From: Serratia marcescens
GTDB lineage: Bacteria; Pseudomonadota; Gammaproteobacteria; Enterobacterales; Enterobacteriaceae
Assembly: GCF_029846115.1 (NCBI RefSeq)
Contig: NZ_JARVZZ010000001.1
Location: 3,224,001-3,288,000, forward strand
Reading direction: 5' to 3'
DNA length: 64,000 nt
Shown piece by piece: positions 45,831 to 54,090 of the stretch (positions are counted from its first letter, which is position 1; the number at the start of each line of letters is the position of its first letter). The notes under the pieces were generated by a model. That model was not told where the DNA came from. It searched no databases and saw only the letters and a program-made list of their open reading frames with translations. The position numbers were made by a program, and so were the translations under genes.

Positions 45831-46787
45831 TCAGGCGGGAACGATTTGCAGCCAATAGCGGGTAAAGCTCTGCAGGCGCACCGGCAGCGTTTGGCTGAGC
45901 AGGGCGAGGGCGCGATCGGTATCGTTGAGCGGGAAACTGCCGCTGACGCGCAGGGCGGCGACGGCCGGATCGCAGCTCAGATGGCCGCGCCGGTAGCGCG
46001 CCAGTTCGGCGATCACCCGGTCCAGCCGCCACTGGCTGACGCTCAGCACGCCGCGCAGCCAGCCGTCCTCCGCCGCAGCCGGTTGTTTGTCGCTGAAGGC
46101 CGTGGCGCTGAAGCTTATCTGTTCTCCGGCCTCCACCCGGCGCGTTTGCTGCGCGTCCTGCGCCAGCTGCGCTTCGACTGCATGCTCCAGCACCGTCAGG
46201 CGCGTCTCGCCGCCGCTCTCACGCACCAAAAAACGGGTGCCGAGCGCGTGCATCGCCCCCTGTGGGCTTTGCACCCACAGCGGCCGGGGGTCGCGTCCGG
46301 TAACCAGGCTGATTTCCCCGGCGTGCAGGCGGATCAGCCGTTGGCGATCGTCGTAATGCACGTCCACCGCGCTGGCGGTGTTCAGCACCAGCTGGGTACC
46401 GTCGCTTAACACAATGGGTTTGATCTCGCCGGTGGCGGTGCGGTAGTCGGCGCGCAGCTCCCGACCGAGCGGCGACTGGTAAAGGAAGCCGCTGCCGCCC
46501 ACGCCGAGCAACAGCAGCACGCTCTTCAGCAGGGTGCGGCGATCAATCGCCGATTGGCGGCCGGCGCGATCGAGCGCGCGGTAGCTGAACTTGCCCGGTA
46601 CGCCCTGCAGCTGGCTCTGCAACGCTTCGACGCGTTGCCAGGCCCAGCAATGATCGTCATGCTGCTGATGCCAGGCTTGCCACTGTTGGCGCTGGCGGTC
46701 GGTGACGTGCTCATCGCACAGCAGGGCATACCAGTGTGCGGCCATCTTCAGCGCCTGGCGCTGCTCGGGGGTGATGGCGTTGCTCAT
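45831..46787 (-). CDS. fecR: FecR, sigma-regulator of the fec system
   Basis: Inner-membrane signal relay of 318 residues (E. coli 317). A cytoplasmic N-terminal FecR domain (about 1-85), with the tryptophan-rich WQAWHQQHDDHCWAW, binds FecI. A single membrane helix at about 90-105 precedes the periplasmic part that meets the FecA STN domain. ATG at 46787 (MSNAITPEQ) overlaps fecI by four bases; the longer frame from 46823 lies inside fecI and is unlikely. Confidence 0.94.
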   Translation of the reverse strand: MSNAITPEQRQALKMAAHWYALLCDEHVTDRQRQQWQAWHQQHDDHCWAWQRVEALQSQLQGVPGKFSYRALDRAGRQSAIDRRTLLKSVLLLLGVGGSGFLYQSPLGRELRADYRTATGEIKPIVLSDGTQLVLNTASAVDVHYDDRQRLIRLHAGEISLVTGRDPRPLWVQSPQGAMHALGTRFLVRESGGETRLTVLEHAVEAQLAQDAQQTRRVEAGEQISFSATAFSDKQPAAAEDGWLRGVLSVSQWRLDRVIAELARYRRGHLSCDPAVAALRVSGSFPLNDTDRALALLSQTLPVRLQSFTRYWLQIVPA

Positions 46788-47308
46788 GAGAAAACGTCGT
46801 TTTCCAGGCTGAACAGCAGGCAATGCTCGGTGGCCTTGGCCATGTATTTTTTAACCGAGCTGACCGACACGCCGAGGCGCACGGCGATGTCCGCATAGCC
46901 CAGGCCTTCGAGCTGCGACAGCAGGAAGGCCTGTTTCACCTTTGGCCCCAGGCCGTCGAGCATGGCGTCGATCTGCTGCAGGCTTTCCAGCAGGCTCTGG
47001 CGCTGCTCCGGCGACGGCGCATAGCCTTCCGGGATCAGCGCCAGCATCTCCAGATAGGCGCGCTCCAGCGTTCTGCGGCGGAACAGGTCGACCATCACCC
47101 GCTTGGCGACGGTGACCAGAAAATCTTTCGGCTCGCGCAGGGTCGCCGCAGAGTCGCTTTTCAGCAGGCGCATGAAGGTGTCCTGCGCCACATCGTCCGC
47201 GTCGAAAGCGCAGCCCAGCCGCCTGCGCAGCCATCCCTGCAACCAGGCATGATGGGTGGCGTAAAGGCGCGACAGCGCGGCGTGCGGGGCGGAAGCGGTG
47301 GCGGACAT
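46784..47308 (-). CDS. fecI: FecI, ECF sigma factor
   Basis: Extracytoplasmic-function sigma factor of 174 residues (E. coli 173) that directs RNA polymerase to the fecA promoter. Region 2 contains FDADDVAQDTFMRLLKS and region 4 contains LGYADIAVRLGVSVSSVKKYMAKA. Start at 47308 (MSATASAPHAALSRLY); extra upstream codons run through the Fur box and are not coding. It is the first gene of fecIR. Confidence 0.95.
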   Translation of the reverse strand: MSATASAPHAALSRLYATHHAWLQGWLRRRLGCAFDADDVAQDTFMRLLKSDSAATLREPKDFLVTVAKRVMVDLFRRRTLERAYLEMLALIPEGYAPSPEQRQSLLESLQQIDAMLDGLGPKVKQAFLLSQLEGLGYADIAVRLGVSVSSVKKYMAKATEHCLLFSLENDVFS

Positions 47309-47343
47309 GGTTTTCGCATTGCTGGTCAAAAAGATGCGCGGAT

Positions 47344-47363
47344 GATAATTGAGAATGGTTATC
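47344..47363 (-). promoter_or_regulatory. Fur box upstream of fecI
   Basis: GATAATTGAGAATGGTTATC closely fits the Fur consensus of GATAAT repeats and lies 36 bases before the fecI start, as in E. coli, where Fur-Fe(II) represses fecIR. Confidence 0.85.
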
Positions 47364-47736
47364 GTTTCAAGTTTCGCCGTTGCCCTCAGGCCGGAATGCG
47401 GCACCCAGGTGTGGCGCTGAAATAAACCGGGTGGCCGTGAAGATATTCGTTTGCCCCGTAAAGGTGCAGCGGCACGGTGTTATTCCGGCAAGCAAACGGT
47501 TGCTATTAGCCTGCCGTTGAAGGCCGCCGCACGGTTTATTCTTTTTCATCGGCTGGTTTTCTTTGTTTAATTAATATCACTCTGTTTTTACATGAAAATA
47601 TATTTTATCACCGGCTGTTGGCACACGGCTTGCTATGCTTAACCCGGTCTTTAATTTGGGGTAACAAAAGGCATTGCTTCATCGGCGCAGATGATTACGC
47701 GGGTGAGCTTGGCCGGTCGTCACAAGGAAGAAAATA
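47364..47736. other. Intergenic region between fecI and guaD
   Basis: About 370 bases with an A/T-rich block at 47560-47620. It should contain the guaD promoter. No credible coding sequence or strong repeat was seen. Confidence 0.4.
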
Positions 47737-49059
47737 ATGGCACTGCAATTCACCACGGCTATTCGTGGCAATTTTTTTGACATCACCGCCTGCGTGGAGG
47801 AACCGCAACAGCTCGACGAACGCCTGCGGCACATTCCCGACGGTTTGTTGCTGCTCAACGAGGGCACCATCGTCTGGTTCGGTAGCTGGCAGCAGGGTGA
47901 GGCGCTATTGCCGCCGGGTTTTGCGGTCACGGAGTATCGCGACAAACCGATCGTGCCGGGGTTTATCGACACCCATATCCACTACCCGCAAACCGAAATG
48001 ATTGGCGCCTATGGCGACCAGCTGTTGGGCTGGTTAAACAATTACACCTTCCCGACCGAAAGCCGTTATGGCTGCGAGCAGCACGCCGACGAGATGTCGG
48101 CCTTCTTTCTGCGGGAGTTGCTGAGCAACGGCACCACCACCGCGCTGGTGTTCGGCAGCGTGCATCCGCAGTCGGTCGATGCGCTGTTCAGCCAGGCGCA
48201 AGCGCTGAACATGCGCCTGATCGCCGGTAAGGTGATGATGGATCGCCATGCGCCGCAGGCGCTGCTGGAAACGCCGGAGCAGAGTTACCGCCAGACGCGT
48301 GCGCTGATCGAACGCTGGCACGGCAAAGGCCGCCTCGGTTACGCCATTACGCCGCGCTTTGCGCCCACCAGTACGCCGGCGTTGCTGGCGCAGGTGCAGC
48401 GGCTGCGCGAAGAATTCCCCGATGTTTGGCTGCAAACGCACCTGAGCGAGAATCCGCAGGAAGTGGCCTGGGTAAAATCACTGTTCCCGCAGAGCCAAAG
48501 CTATCTGGACGTTTACCACCGTTACGGCATGACCGGCGGAAAAAGCGTGTTCGCTCACTGCCTGCATCTGGAGGATCAGGAGTGGGACTGCCTGTGCGAG
48601 ACCCGCTCGGCGATCGCGTTTTGCCCCACCTCCAACCTGTTCCTCGGCAGCGGGCTGTTCGACCTGCAGCAGGCCTGGCGCAAGCGGGTGAAGCTTGGCA
48701 TCGGCACCGACGTGGGGGCCGGCACCACCTTCAATATGCTGCGCACGCTGGGCGAGGCGTACAAAGTCGGCCAGCTGCAGCATTACCGGCTCTCCGCCGT
48801 AGAAGCGTTCTACCACGCCACCCTGGGCGGCGCCCGCGCGCTGTCGCTGGACGACAAAATCGGCAACTTCAACGTCGGCAAAGAGGCGGATTTCGTGGTG
48901 CTCGATCCGGCGGTCACGCCGCTGCAGCAGTTACGCTACGCCAACAGCGCCACGCCGGCGGAGCAAGGGTTCGTGCTGATGACGCTGGGGGACGATCGCA
49001 ATATTTACCGCACCTATGTGGACGGCAAGGTGGTTTATCAGGCGGCGGAGTCAGACTGA
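47737..49059 (+). CDS. guaD: Guanine deaminase
   Basis: Zinc amidohydrolase of 440 residues converting guanine to xanthine and ammonia. Metal-binding PGFIDTHIHYPQ is near residue 75, followed by CGYG-like LSENPQEVAWV, a histidine in FAHCLHLEDQEWD, and the GTDVGAGTTFNML segment with the catalytic aspartate. The start at 47737 follows GGAAG. It is a single gene, downstream of the fec control region and upstream of the microcin island. Confidence 0.93.
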   Translation: MALQFTTAIRGNFFDITACVEEPQQLDERLRHIPDGLLLLNEGTIVWFGSWQQGEALLPPGFAVTEYRDKPIVPGFIDTHIHYPQTEMIGAYGDQLLGWLNNYTFPTESRYGCEQHADEMSAFFLRELLSNGTTTALVFGSVHPQSVDALFSQAQALNMRLIAGKVMMDRHAPQALLETPEQSYRQTRALIERWHGKGRLGYAITPRFAPTSTPALLAQVQRLREEFPDVWLQTHLSENPQEVAWVKSLFPQSQSYLDVYHRYGMTGGKSVFAHCLHLEDQEWDCLCETRSAIAFCPTSNLFLGSGLFDLQQAWRKRVKLGIGTDVGAGTTFNMLRTLGEAYKVGQLQHYRLSAVEAFYHATLGGARALSLDDKIGNFNVGKEADFVVLDPAVTPLQQLRYANSATPAEQGFVLMTLGDDRNIYRTYVDGKVVYQAAESD

Positions 49060-49499
49060 TTTCATTCGCGGTGTTGGCGCAAAGGCATATTGGAATACGC
49101 CGACACCGCGTGGCGACAATTTTAACGATAAGGAAGTGGAAGCCTTGATAGCGTTATTGCTGCACACGCTGTGGATGAAAAGCAGACAATGGAAGGGCGG
49201 GGCATGATTATTTATTGAACATGACGCGATGTAGTATGAATACGGTTATTTGGTTAGGAGGCTCTTTATTGGTTTTTTATGAATATACCTAGTGATATAC
49301 AGCCATGTTGCTGGATAAGTGCGTAAAAAACATTGCATTTCTTTGGGGTGCTCTATATCATAATGAGAATAATTATCTTTACGATATCACTACTTAAAAA
49401 GCAACGGGCTTGTTTTAGTCACTGTTGCTGTTTTTTCAGTGTACTTCCGCATTTTACGAGCCAGGATTGGCTTGAGCTTTATTTCTGGAAAGGGATTTC
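49060..49499. other. A/T-rich boundary region of the microcin island
   Basis: The 440 bases are markedly more A/T-rich than the genes to the left, which marks the edge of the accessory region. They contain the Fur-controlled promoter given separately and a leader of about 130 bases for the exporter genes. A frame at 49333-49569 runs into the adaptor gene in another frame; I do not regard it as coding. Confidence 0.5.
49333..49377 (+). promoter_or_regulatory. Promoter with overlapping Fur box for the microcin export genes
   Basis: TTGCAT (49333-49338) and TATCAT (49356-49361) are spaced by 17 bases. CATAATGAGAATAATTATC (49359-49377) matches 16 of 19 positions of the Fur consensus and covers the -10 and the expected start. 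Strong evidence for iron-repressed expression. Confidence 0.8.
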
Positions 49500-50786
49500 A
49501 TGCGTGATTTGTTTCGACAGGAAGCCACGGATCATCAGCGGGCGAAATGGGCGGGTAAGGCCTTATTAATAAACGGCTTGCCCGCCTGGTGCTTTGGTCT
49601 TTTGTCGTTTTTATTTATTCTTGTTTTCCTCTCTTTTCTTATATTCAGTCATTATACGCGCCGCATTAATGTTTATGGTGAAATCACCACCTTCCCCCGC
49701 TCAGTCAATGTGTTTGCACCCCAGCAGGGTTTTATCTCGGAACGCTTCGTCGAAGTGGGCGACGTGGTTAAAAAAGGTCAGCGTCTTTATCAGATTGATG
49801 TCAGCCGGGTGACGGATAACGGGAAAGTGAGCGCCAATACGCGCCTGGCGCTGGAAAACCAGTTAAAACACGTCGACAGTATCATCCTTAAGTTGCAAGA
49901 CAACAAGCGCATGACGCTGGAAAATCTACGCGCGCAAAAAAAACAGTATGAATTGGCGCACATGCAGTCCAAACAGCTGTTGGATAACGCACGAGAAGGG
50001 GTGGCATTTGCTCAGGACAACATGCGTTCCTATAAGGAATATCAGCAGCGCGGTCTGATTACCAAAGACCAGCTTAGCGGACAAACCTATTCGTTTTATC
50101 AACAACAAAGTCTGTTCCAAAACCTGCATAGCCAACACATTCAGGAATCGTTGCAAATTACGAATTTGGAAAGCGACATCGTTACGCGCGCGGCAGATTT
50201 CGATAATCAAATTTCACAGTACCAGTTTCAGCGTAATGATTTGCAACGGCAGTTAGCGGAAGCCGATGCCAGCGGCGCATTGATCGTGAACGCCCCGAGC
50301 GATGGCCGCATTGAATCTCTCAGCGTTACCCCGGGTCAGATGGTCAATAGCGGTGACAGTCTGGTACAGATTATTCCACGTAATGGCGCGATTTATCAGC
50401 TAGTTTTATGGTTGCCGAACGCCAGTGTGCCGTATGTGTCAGCGGGGGACGCCATTAACATTCGTTATGACGCTTTCCCCTATGAGAAGTTTGGCCAGTT
50501 TCCCGGCAGGATAGAAAGCATCGCTTATGTGCCGGCCTCCATGCAAGAAATGTCAACTTACAGCAGTTCTCCCGTGCATCAGCCCAACGCGCAAACGGCA
50601 TCTTATTACAAGGTCACCGTTTCCCTGGATGAAACGCATATCAGTTATCAGGGCAAGGCGTTGCAGCTCACTAACGGCATGCGGGCTCAATCCACGCTGT
50701 TTCTGGAAAAAAGGCCTTTATATCAATGGATGTTCTCGCCTTTCTACGATATGAAAAACAGCCTGATGGGGCCAATCAATGACTGA
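49500..50786 (+). CDS. Microcin export adaptor, HlyD family (MchE/CvaA-like)
   Basis: Membrane-fusion protein of 428 residues linking an ABC exporter to an outer-membrane channel, presumably TolC. A cytoplasmic tail is followed by one helix (about 28-52), a barrel-sandwich domain split around a coiled coil (residues about 115-260, KQYELAHMQSKQLLDNAREG), and the closing IVNAPSDGRIESLSVTPGQMV lipoyl-like half. The opening FRQEATDHQRAKWAGKALL resembles that of MchE/CvaA proteins. It overlaps the transporter gene by eight bases and starts 130 bases after the Fur-box promoter. Confidence 0.9.
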   Translation: MRDLFRQEATDHQRAKWAGKALLINGLPAWCFGLLSFLFILVFLSFLIFSHYTRRINVYGEITTFPRSVNVFAPQQGFISERFVEVGDVVKKGQRLYQIDVSRVTDNGKVSANTRLALENQLKHVDSIILKLQDNKRMTLENLRAQKKQYELAHMQSKQLLDNAREGVAFAQDNMRSYKEYQQRGLITKDQLSGQTYSFYQQQSLFQNLHSQHIQESLQITNLESDIVTRAADFDNQISQYQFQRNDLQRQLAEADASGALIVNAPSDGRIESLSVTPGQMVNSGDSLVQIIPRNGAIYQLVLWLPNASVPYVSAGDAINIRYDAFPYEKFGQFPGRIESIAYVPASMQEMSTYSSSPVHQPNAQTASYYKVTVSLDETHISYQGKALQLTNGMRAQSTLFLEKRPLYQWMFSPFYDMKNSLMGPIND

Positions 50787-52878
50787 ATCTTATTTCGACA
50801 CGCTAAAGGGCAAACTCAATTTGTCGCTGCGCCGCAAAGTGCCGCAGATCCTGCAAACGGAAGCCTCGGAATGTGGGCTCGCCAGTCTGGCGATGGTATG
50901 CCATTACCATGGCTTGCAAATCGATCTGTTTAATTTGCGCAGCCGCTACGGCTTTTCTTCGCGCGGGGCGACGCTGTCCGCGCTGATTGACATCGCGAGC
51001 GCACTGAAACTGCAATCCAGAGCGTTATCGCTGAATATCGATGAGCTTAAGGCATTGAAAATGCCCTGTATTCTGCATTGGGACATGAAGCATTTCGTGG
51101 TGCTTGTCAGTGTCAGCCGAGGGCGGGCGGTGATCCATGATCCTGCCTTTGGCCGTAAAGTGCTGGGGTTGCATGAACTGTCGCGGCATTTTACCGGCGT
51201 AGCGCTTGAGCTATGGCCAGACAGTGAATTTCAGCCGATCAAACAGCAAAGCAGATTGCGTTTTCGCAAGCTGATGAGCAATGTGCGCGGCCTCAAAGGG
51301 GCCTTGCTAAAGATCTTCTGTCTATCGATCGTGATTGAAGCGGTTAATCTGCTGTTGCCCGTCGGTACGCAGTTGGTCATGGACCATGTGATTCTGGCCG
51401 GCGATCATGATCTTTTAGCGCTGATATGCATAGGGTTGCTGTTCTTTATTTTATTCCGTACCGGCGTATCCATGTTGCGCTCGTGGATCTCTATCGTCAT
51501 GGGCGCGTTGATAGACGTGCAATGGAAGGCGGGAGTATTCGATCATCTGATGAAATTGCCGCTTTCCTTCTTTGAGAAGCGCAAGTTGGGTGATATTCAA
51601 TCCCGCTTCGGCTCATTGGATACGATAAGAGCGACTTTCACTACCAGCATCGTCAGCAGTATTATTGATGGCATCATGTCCGTAGGCGTATTTATCATGA
51701 TGCTGCTCTATGGCGGCTGGTTGGTGTGGGTGGTGCTCGGCTTTACGGCGATATACGTTATTCTCAGGCTGTCGACCTATCAATATTATCGGCAGCTGTC
51801 GGAAGAGCAGTTGGTGAAAGGGGCGCGAGCCGGGTCTCATTTCATGGAAACGTTGTATAGCGTCAGTACGTTAAAGGCGTTGGGGTTATCTGAAACCCGT
51901 TCGCAGTATTGGCTGAATCTAAACGTAGAAACGATCAATGCCGGTATCAAGCTGACCAAATTAAACATGATGTTTGGCGGCCTGGGGGCGTTTATCGCCA
52001 CTTGCGATCAGGTGATCATCCTTTGGCTCGGCGCAGCATTGGTCATAGACAATCAAATGACGATCGGCATGTTTATCGCGTTTAACGCCTACCGCGGGCA
52101 GTTTTCGGAGCGTGCCAGCAGCCTGATCGACATGATGCTTCAGCTGCGAATGTTGAGTTTGCATAATGAAAGGGTGGCGGACATTGTGCTTTCGTCACCG
52201 GAATCGCAAATGCCCGCGCGCCAGCTCTTCACAAAAGGCAACGCCGCGGAGCTTCAGGTCCGGAATCTGCGCTACCAGTATGACCGCTTGGCGAAACCCA
52301 TTATCGCGGATTTGAATCTCAGCATTGCCGCGGGAGAAAGCGTGGCGATTGTCGGTCCCTCCGGCGCGGGTAAAACCACGTTGATGAAGTTAATGTGTGG
52401 GCTGCTGTCGCCGGATGAAGGGGCCGTGCTGGTCGACGGTATGGATATCAGCAACATTGGCGTTAATAATTATCGCCAATGCATCGCTTGCGTGTTGCAG
52501 GATGACAAGCTGCTGGCGGGGTCTATCGCTGAAAATATTTCAGGATTTGATGCCGAAATGGATCTGAAGCGTATTGAGGCGTGCGCACGGCGTTGCAATA
52601 TGCATGATGATATTCAAAACATGCCGATGGGCTATGAAACATTGATCGGCGAACTGGGGGGAAGCCTTTCTGGCGGGCAGAAACAGCGCTTATTGATAGC
52701 CCGTGCGCTCTATCGTCGCCCCAGCATTCTGTTTATGGACGAAGCGACCAGCCACCTGGATCTAGATAATGAAACCCATATTAACCGCGCTATTTCACAA
52801 CTGAACATTACCCGCGTGATTATTGCGCACCGTCCGTCGACGATTGCCTCTGCGGATAGAGTCATTCGACTCGGGTAA
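50779..52878 (+). CDS. Bacteriocin-processing ABC exporter with C39 peptidase (MchF/CvaB-like)
   Basis: 699 residues. It cleaves double-glycine-type leaders and exports the mature peptide. The N-terminal C39 peptidase has catalytic Cys32 (EASECGLASLAM), His105 (HWDMKHFVVLV) and Asp121 (VIHDPAFG). Six membrane helices lie between about 160 and 450. The C-terminal ATPase has GPSGAGKTT, LSGGQKQR and ILFMDEAT. All catalytic residues are present, so it should be active. It converges on the precursor operon, whose two small products carry the matching leaders. Confidence 0.94.
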   Translation: MTESYFDTLKGKLNLSLRRKVPQILQTEASECGLASLAMVCHYHGLQIDLFNLRSRYGFSSRGATLSALIDIASALKLQSRALSLNIDELKALKMPCILHWDMKHFVVLVSVSRGRAVIHDPAFGRKVLGLHELSRHFTGVALELWPDSEFQPIKQQSRLRFRKLMSNVRGLKGALLKIFCLSIVIEAVNLLLPVGTQLVMDHVILAGDHDLLALICIGLLFFILFRTGVSMLRSWISIVMGALIDVQWKAGVFDHLMKLPLSFFEKRKLGDIQSRFGSLDTIRATFTTSIVSSIIDGIMSVGVFIMMLLYGGWLVWVVLGFTAIYVILRLSTYQYYRQLSEEQLVKGARAGSHFMETLYSVSTLKALGLSETRSQYWLNLNVETINAGIKLTKLNMMFGGLGAFIATCDQVIILWLGAALVIDNQMTIGMFIAFNAYRGQFSERASSLIDMMLQLRMLSLHNERVADIVLSSPESQMPARQLFTKGNAAELQVRNLRYQYDRLAKPIIADLNLSIAAGESVAIVGPSGAGKTTLMKLMCGLLSPDEGAVLVDGMDISNIGVNNYRQCIACVLQDDKLLAGSIAENISGFDAEMDLKRIEACARRCNMHDDIQNMPMGYETLIGELGGSLSGGQKQRLLIARALYRRPSILFMDEATSHLDLDNETHINRAISQLNITRVIIAHRPSTIASADRVIRLG

Positions 52879-52960
52879 CGTCAGCTTCGCTTTACCTGGC
52901 CACTTCACCCCGATATTTTCGCTACGTCAACCGCACAGCTCACCCGGTGGTGAGTCCATG

Positions 52961-52988
52961 AAAAAAGGGTTATCACAATGATAACCCT
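52961..52988 (-). terminator. Rho-independent terminator of the microcin precursor operon
   Basis: A perfect ten-base stem (AGGGTTATCA/TGATAACCCT) with a three-base loop is followed on the minus strand by six T. It lies about 75 bases beyond the last precursor gene and after the convergent exporter gene. Confidence 0.88.
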
Positions 52989-53063
52989 GGCATGAAGTGA
53001 CGCTTTAGGCGCTGAAGCCAATGTTAACCGCTGAGGTCAACCGCGAGGCTTGCAGGGCCCCGA

Positions 53064-53351
53064 TCAGTTCGAATCGGTATTGTTGTTGTTCCCCCACATG
53101 GTACCGCCGCCGTTGCTCCCGCCCCAGGGAATGCCTGATGGGCCAACTGAGCCGGGGGCACGATCGCCGGTGACATAGTTACCGACAGCACCGCCGACAA
53201 TGGTGCCGACAACGCCGCCCGCCACGCCGCCGATAGAGCCGATTCCGCCGCCGATCGCTGCGCCGACAGTTTCTGCGGAAACCGTCAATGTACCGCTGCG
53301 ATCTCCTGCACCGGAAATGATTGAACACTCTTCAGAGGTAAGATTGCGCAT
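53064..53351 (-). CDS. Class II microcin precursor 1
   Basis: Protein of 95 residues. The leader MRNLTSEECSIISGA resembles the microcin V and E492 leaders, and cleavage after GA would leave an 80-residue peptide beginning GDRSG. The core is rich in glycine with many GxxxG spacings (IGGGIGSIGGVAGG), as in pore-forming class II microcins. The C-terminus is Gly/Asn-rich and ends NNNNTDSN, matching the ending of precursor 2. AAGGAG lies well placed before the ATG at 53351. It is the last gene of the operon, before a strong terminator. I cannot name it as a known microcin. Confidence 0.85.
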   Translation of the reverse strand: MRNLTSEECSIISGAGDRSGTLTVSAETVGAAIGGGIGSIGGVAGGVVGTIVGGAVGNYVTGDRAPGSVGPSGIPWGGSNGGGTMWGNNNNTDSN

Positions 53352-53393
53352 ACTTGCTCCTTAGTAATTAAATTTTAAAATAAGCCACGTTGA

Positions 53394-53561
53394 TCATGCT
53401 GAGCGTTGCCCGCGATCGCTATTGAGCAATTTATGCGTGGCGATAACGGCAAAGGCGATAAGGGCGTATTTCAAGAAACGATTGAGGCTGAAATAATCCG
53501 CAGTCGTGCCAACAACAAGCCCGATTAAAATGGCGAACAATACAATGAATGATTTTTTCAT
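53394..53561 (-). CDS. Probable microcin 1 immunity protein
   Basis: A 55-codon gene. The product has a hydrophobic segment at residues 4-20 (SFIVLFAILIGLVVGTT), a second at about 29-43 (FLKYALIAFAVIATH), and a short basic tail. Immunity proteins of class II microcins are small two- or three-helix membrane proteins encoded just upstream of their precursor, as here: it ends 42 bases before precursor 1. Its own ribosome site is poor (AGGAAG lies too far upstream), so translation may be coupled. Function inferred from position and topology. Confidence 0.65.
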   Translation of the reverse strand: MKKSFIVLFAILIGLVVGTTADYFSLNRFLKYALIAFAVIATHKLLNSDRGQRSA

Positions 53562-53585
53562 ATGATGGATACGAATCTTCCTACA

Positions 53586-53846
53586 TTAGTTACTGTCGGC
53601 AGGATTGTTCGTCGATGTTTGTTTATTGCCACCCAACATGGATTCCACCATTTTGCCAGCGGTATAGGCGGCACCACCGATAACTGCACCGGCAACAGCG
53701 CCTGGGCCGGCACCGACGCCGCCAGCCATGGCGCCGGTCATCGCGCCACCAACCGCGCCGGCAGCGACGGCCCCGCCCAATTCCGCATAGCTGAAATCCC
53801 CAGCTGCCGCAATAAAGTTCACTTCATTAAGTGTAAGCTCTCTCAT
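53586..53846 (-). CDS. Class II microcin precursor 2
   Basis: Protein of 86 residues. The leader MRELTLNEVNFIAAA is of the MRELTxxEV type; cleavage before GDFSY would give a 71-residue peptide. Both precursors therefore start GD. The core is small-residue rich (AVAAGAVGGAMTGAMAGG), suited to membrane insertion. The tail ends NNPADSN, aligning with NNNTDSN of precursor 1. AAGGAAG precedes the ATG at 53846. The leader matches the neighbouring C39 exporter class. A general glycine-zipper protein is the alternative, but leader and context argue against it. Confidence 0.86.
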   Translation of the reverse strand: MRELTLNEVNFIAAAGDFSYAELGGAVAAGAVGGAMTGAMAGGVGAGPGAVAGAVIGGAAYTAGKMVESMLGGNKQTSTNNPADSN

Positions 53847-53861
53847 AATGACTTCCTTATA

Positions 53862-54047
53862 TTATTGGTTTTTGGTTTTTGCAGTTTTCCGATACCAGAA
53901 AAATGCCACTAGCAAGGTTGAAAAGATAAAGGATTGAATGATTGTGCTGGTAAACCTCCTGTCTTCGGAAAAAAATAACGAATAAAAAATATCCATAAAT
54001 GTGTAGTAAAAGCAGAACAAAAAAATCCAACTGCTTGGTAATTTCAT
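53862..54047 (-). CDS. Probable microcin 2 immunity protein
   Basis: Protein of 61 residues (62 if the adjacent upstream ATG at 54050 is used; GAGG is better spaced for 54047). Two hydrophobic segments, about residues 6-26 (SWIFLFCFYYTFMDIFYSLF) and 36-51 (IIQSFIFSTLLVAFFW), flank a charged SEDRR turn. The C-terminus is basic (YRKTAKTKNQ). It ends 15 bases before precursor 2, repeating the membrane-protein-then-precursor order of the first pair. It lies 43 bases after the second NRPS gene. Role inferred from position and topology. Confidence 0.7.
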   Translation of the reverse strand: MKLPSSWIFLFCFYYTFMDIFYSLFFSEDRRFTSTIIQSFIFSTLLVAFFWYRKTAKTKNQ

Positions 54048-54090
54048 CATTGCCTCGATAGGTTTGATTGATAGGAGGTATCTTCTCGCG

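Noticed and set aside
49333..49569. A 78-codon plus-strand frame in front of the exporter adaptor
   Set aside because: It starts at TTG on the promoter/Fur box, overlaps the adaptor gene in another frame, and has no ribosome site or leader resembling a microcin.
53064..53846. The glycine-rich small proteins could be ordinary glycine-zipper envelope proteins
   Set aside because: They lack Sec signal peptides and instead carry class II microcin leaders next to a C39-peptidase exporter and small membrane proteins.
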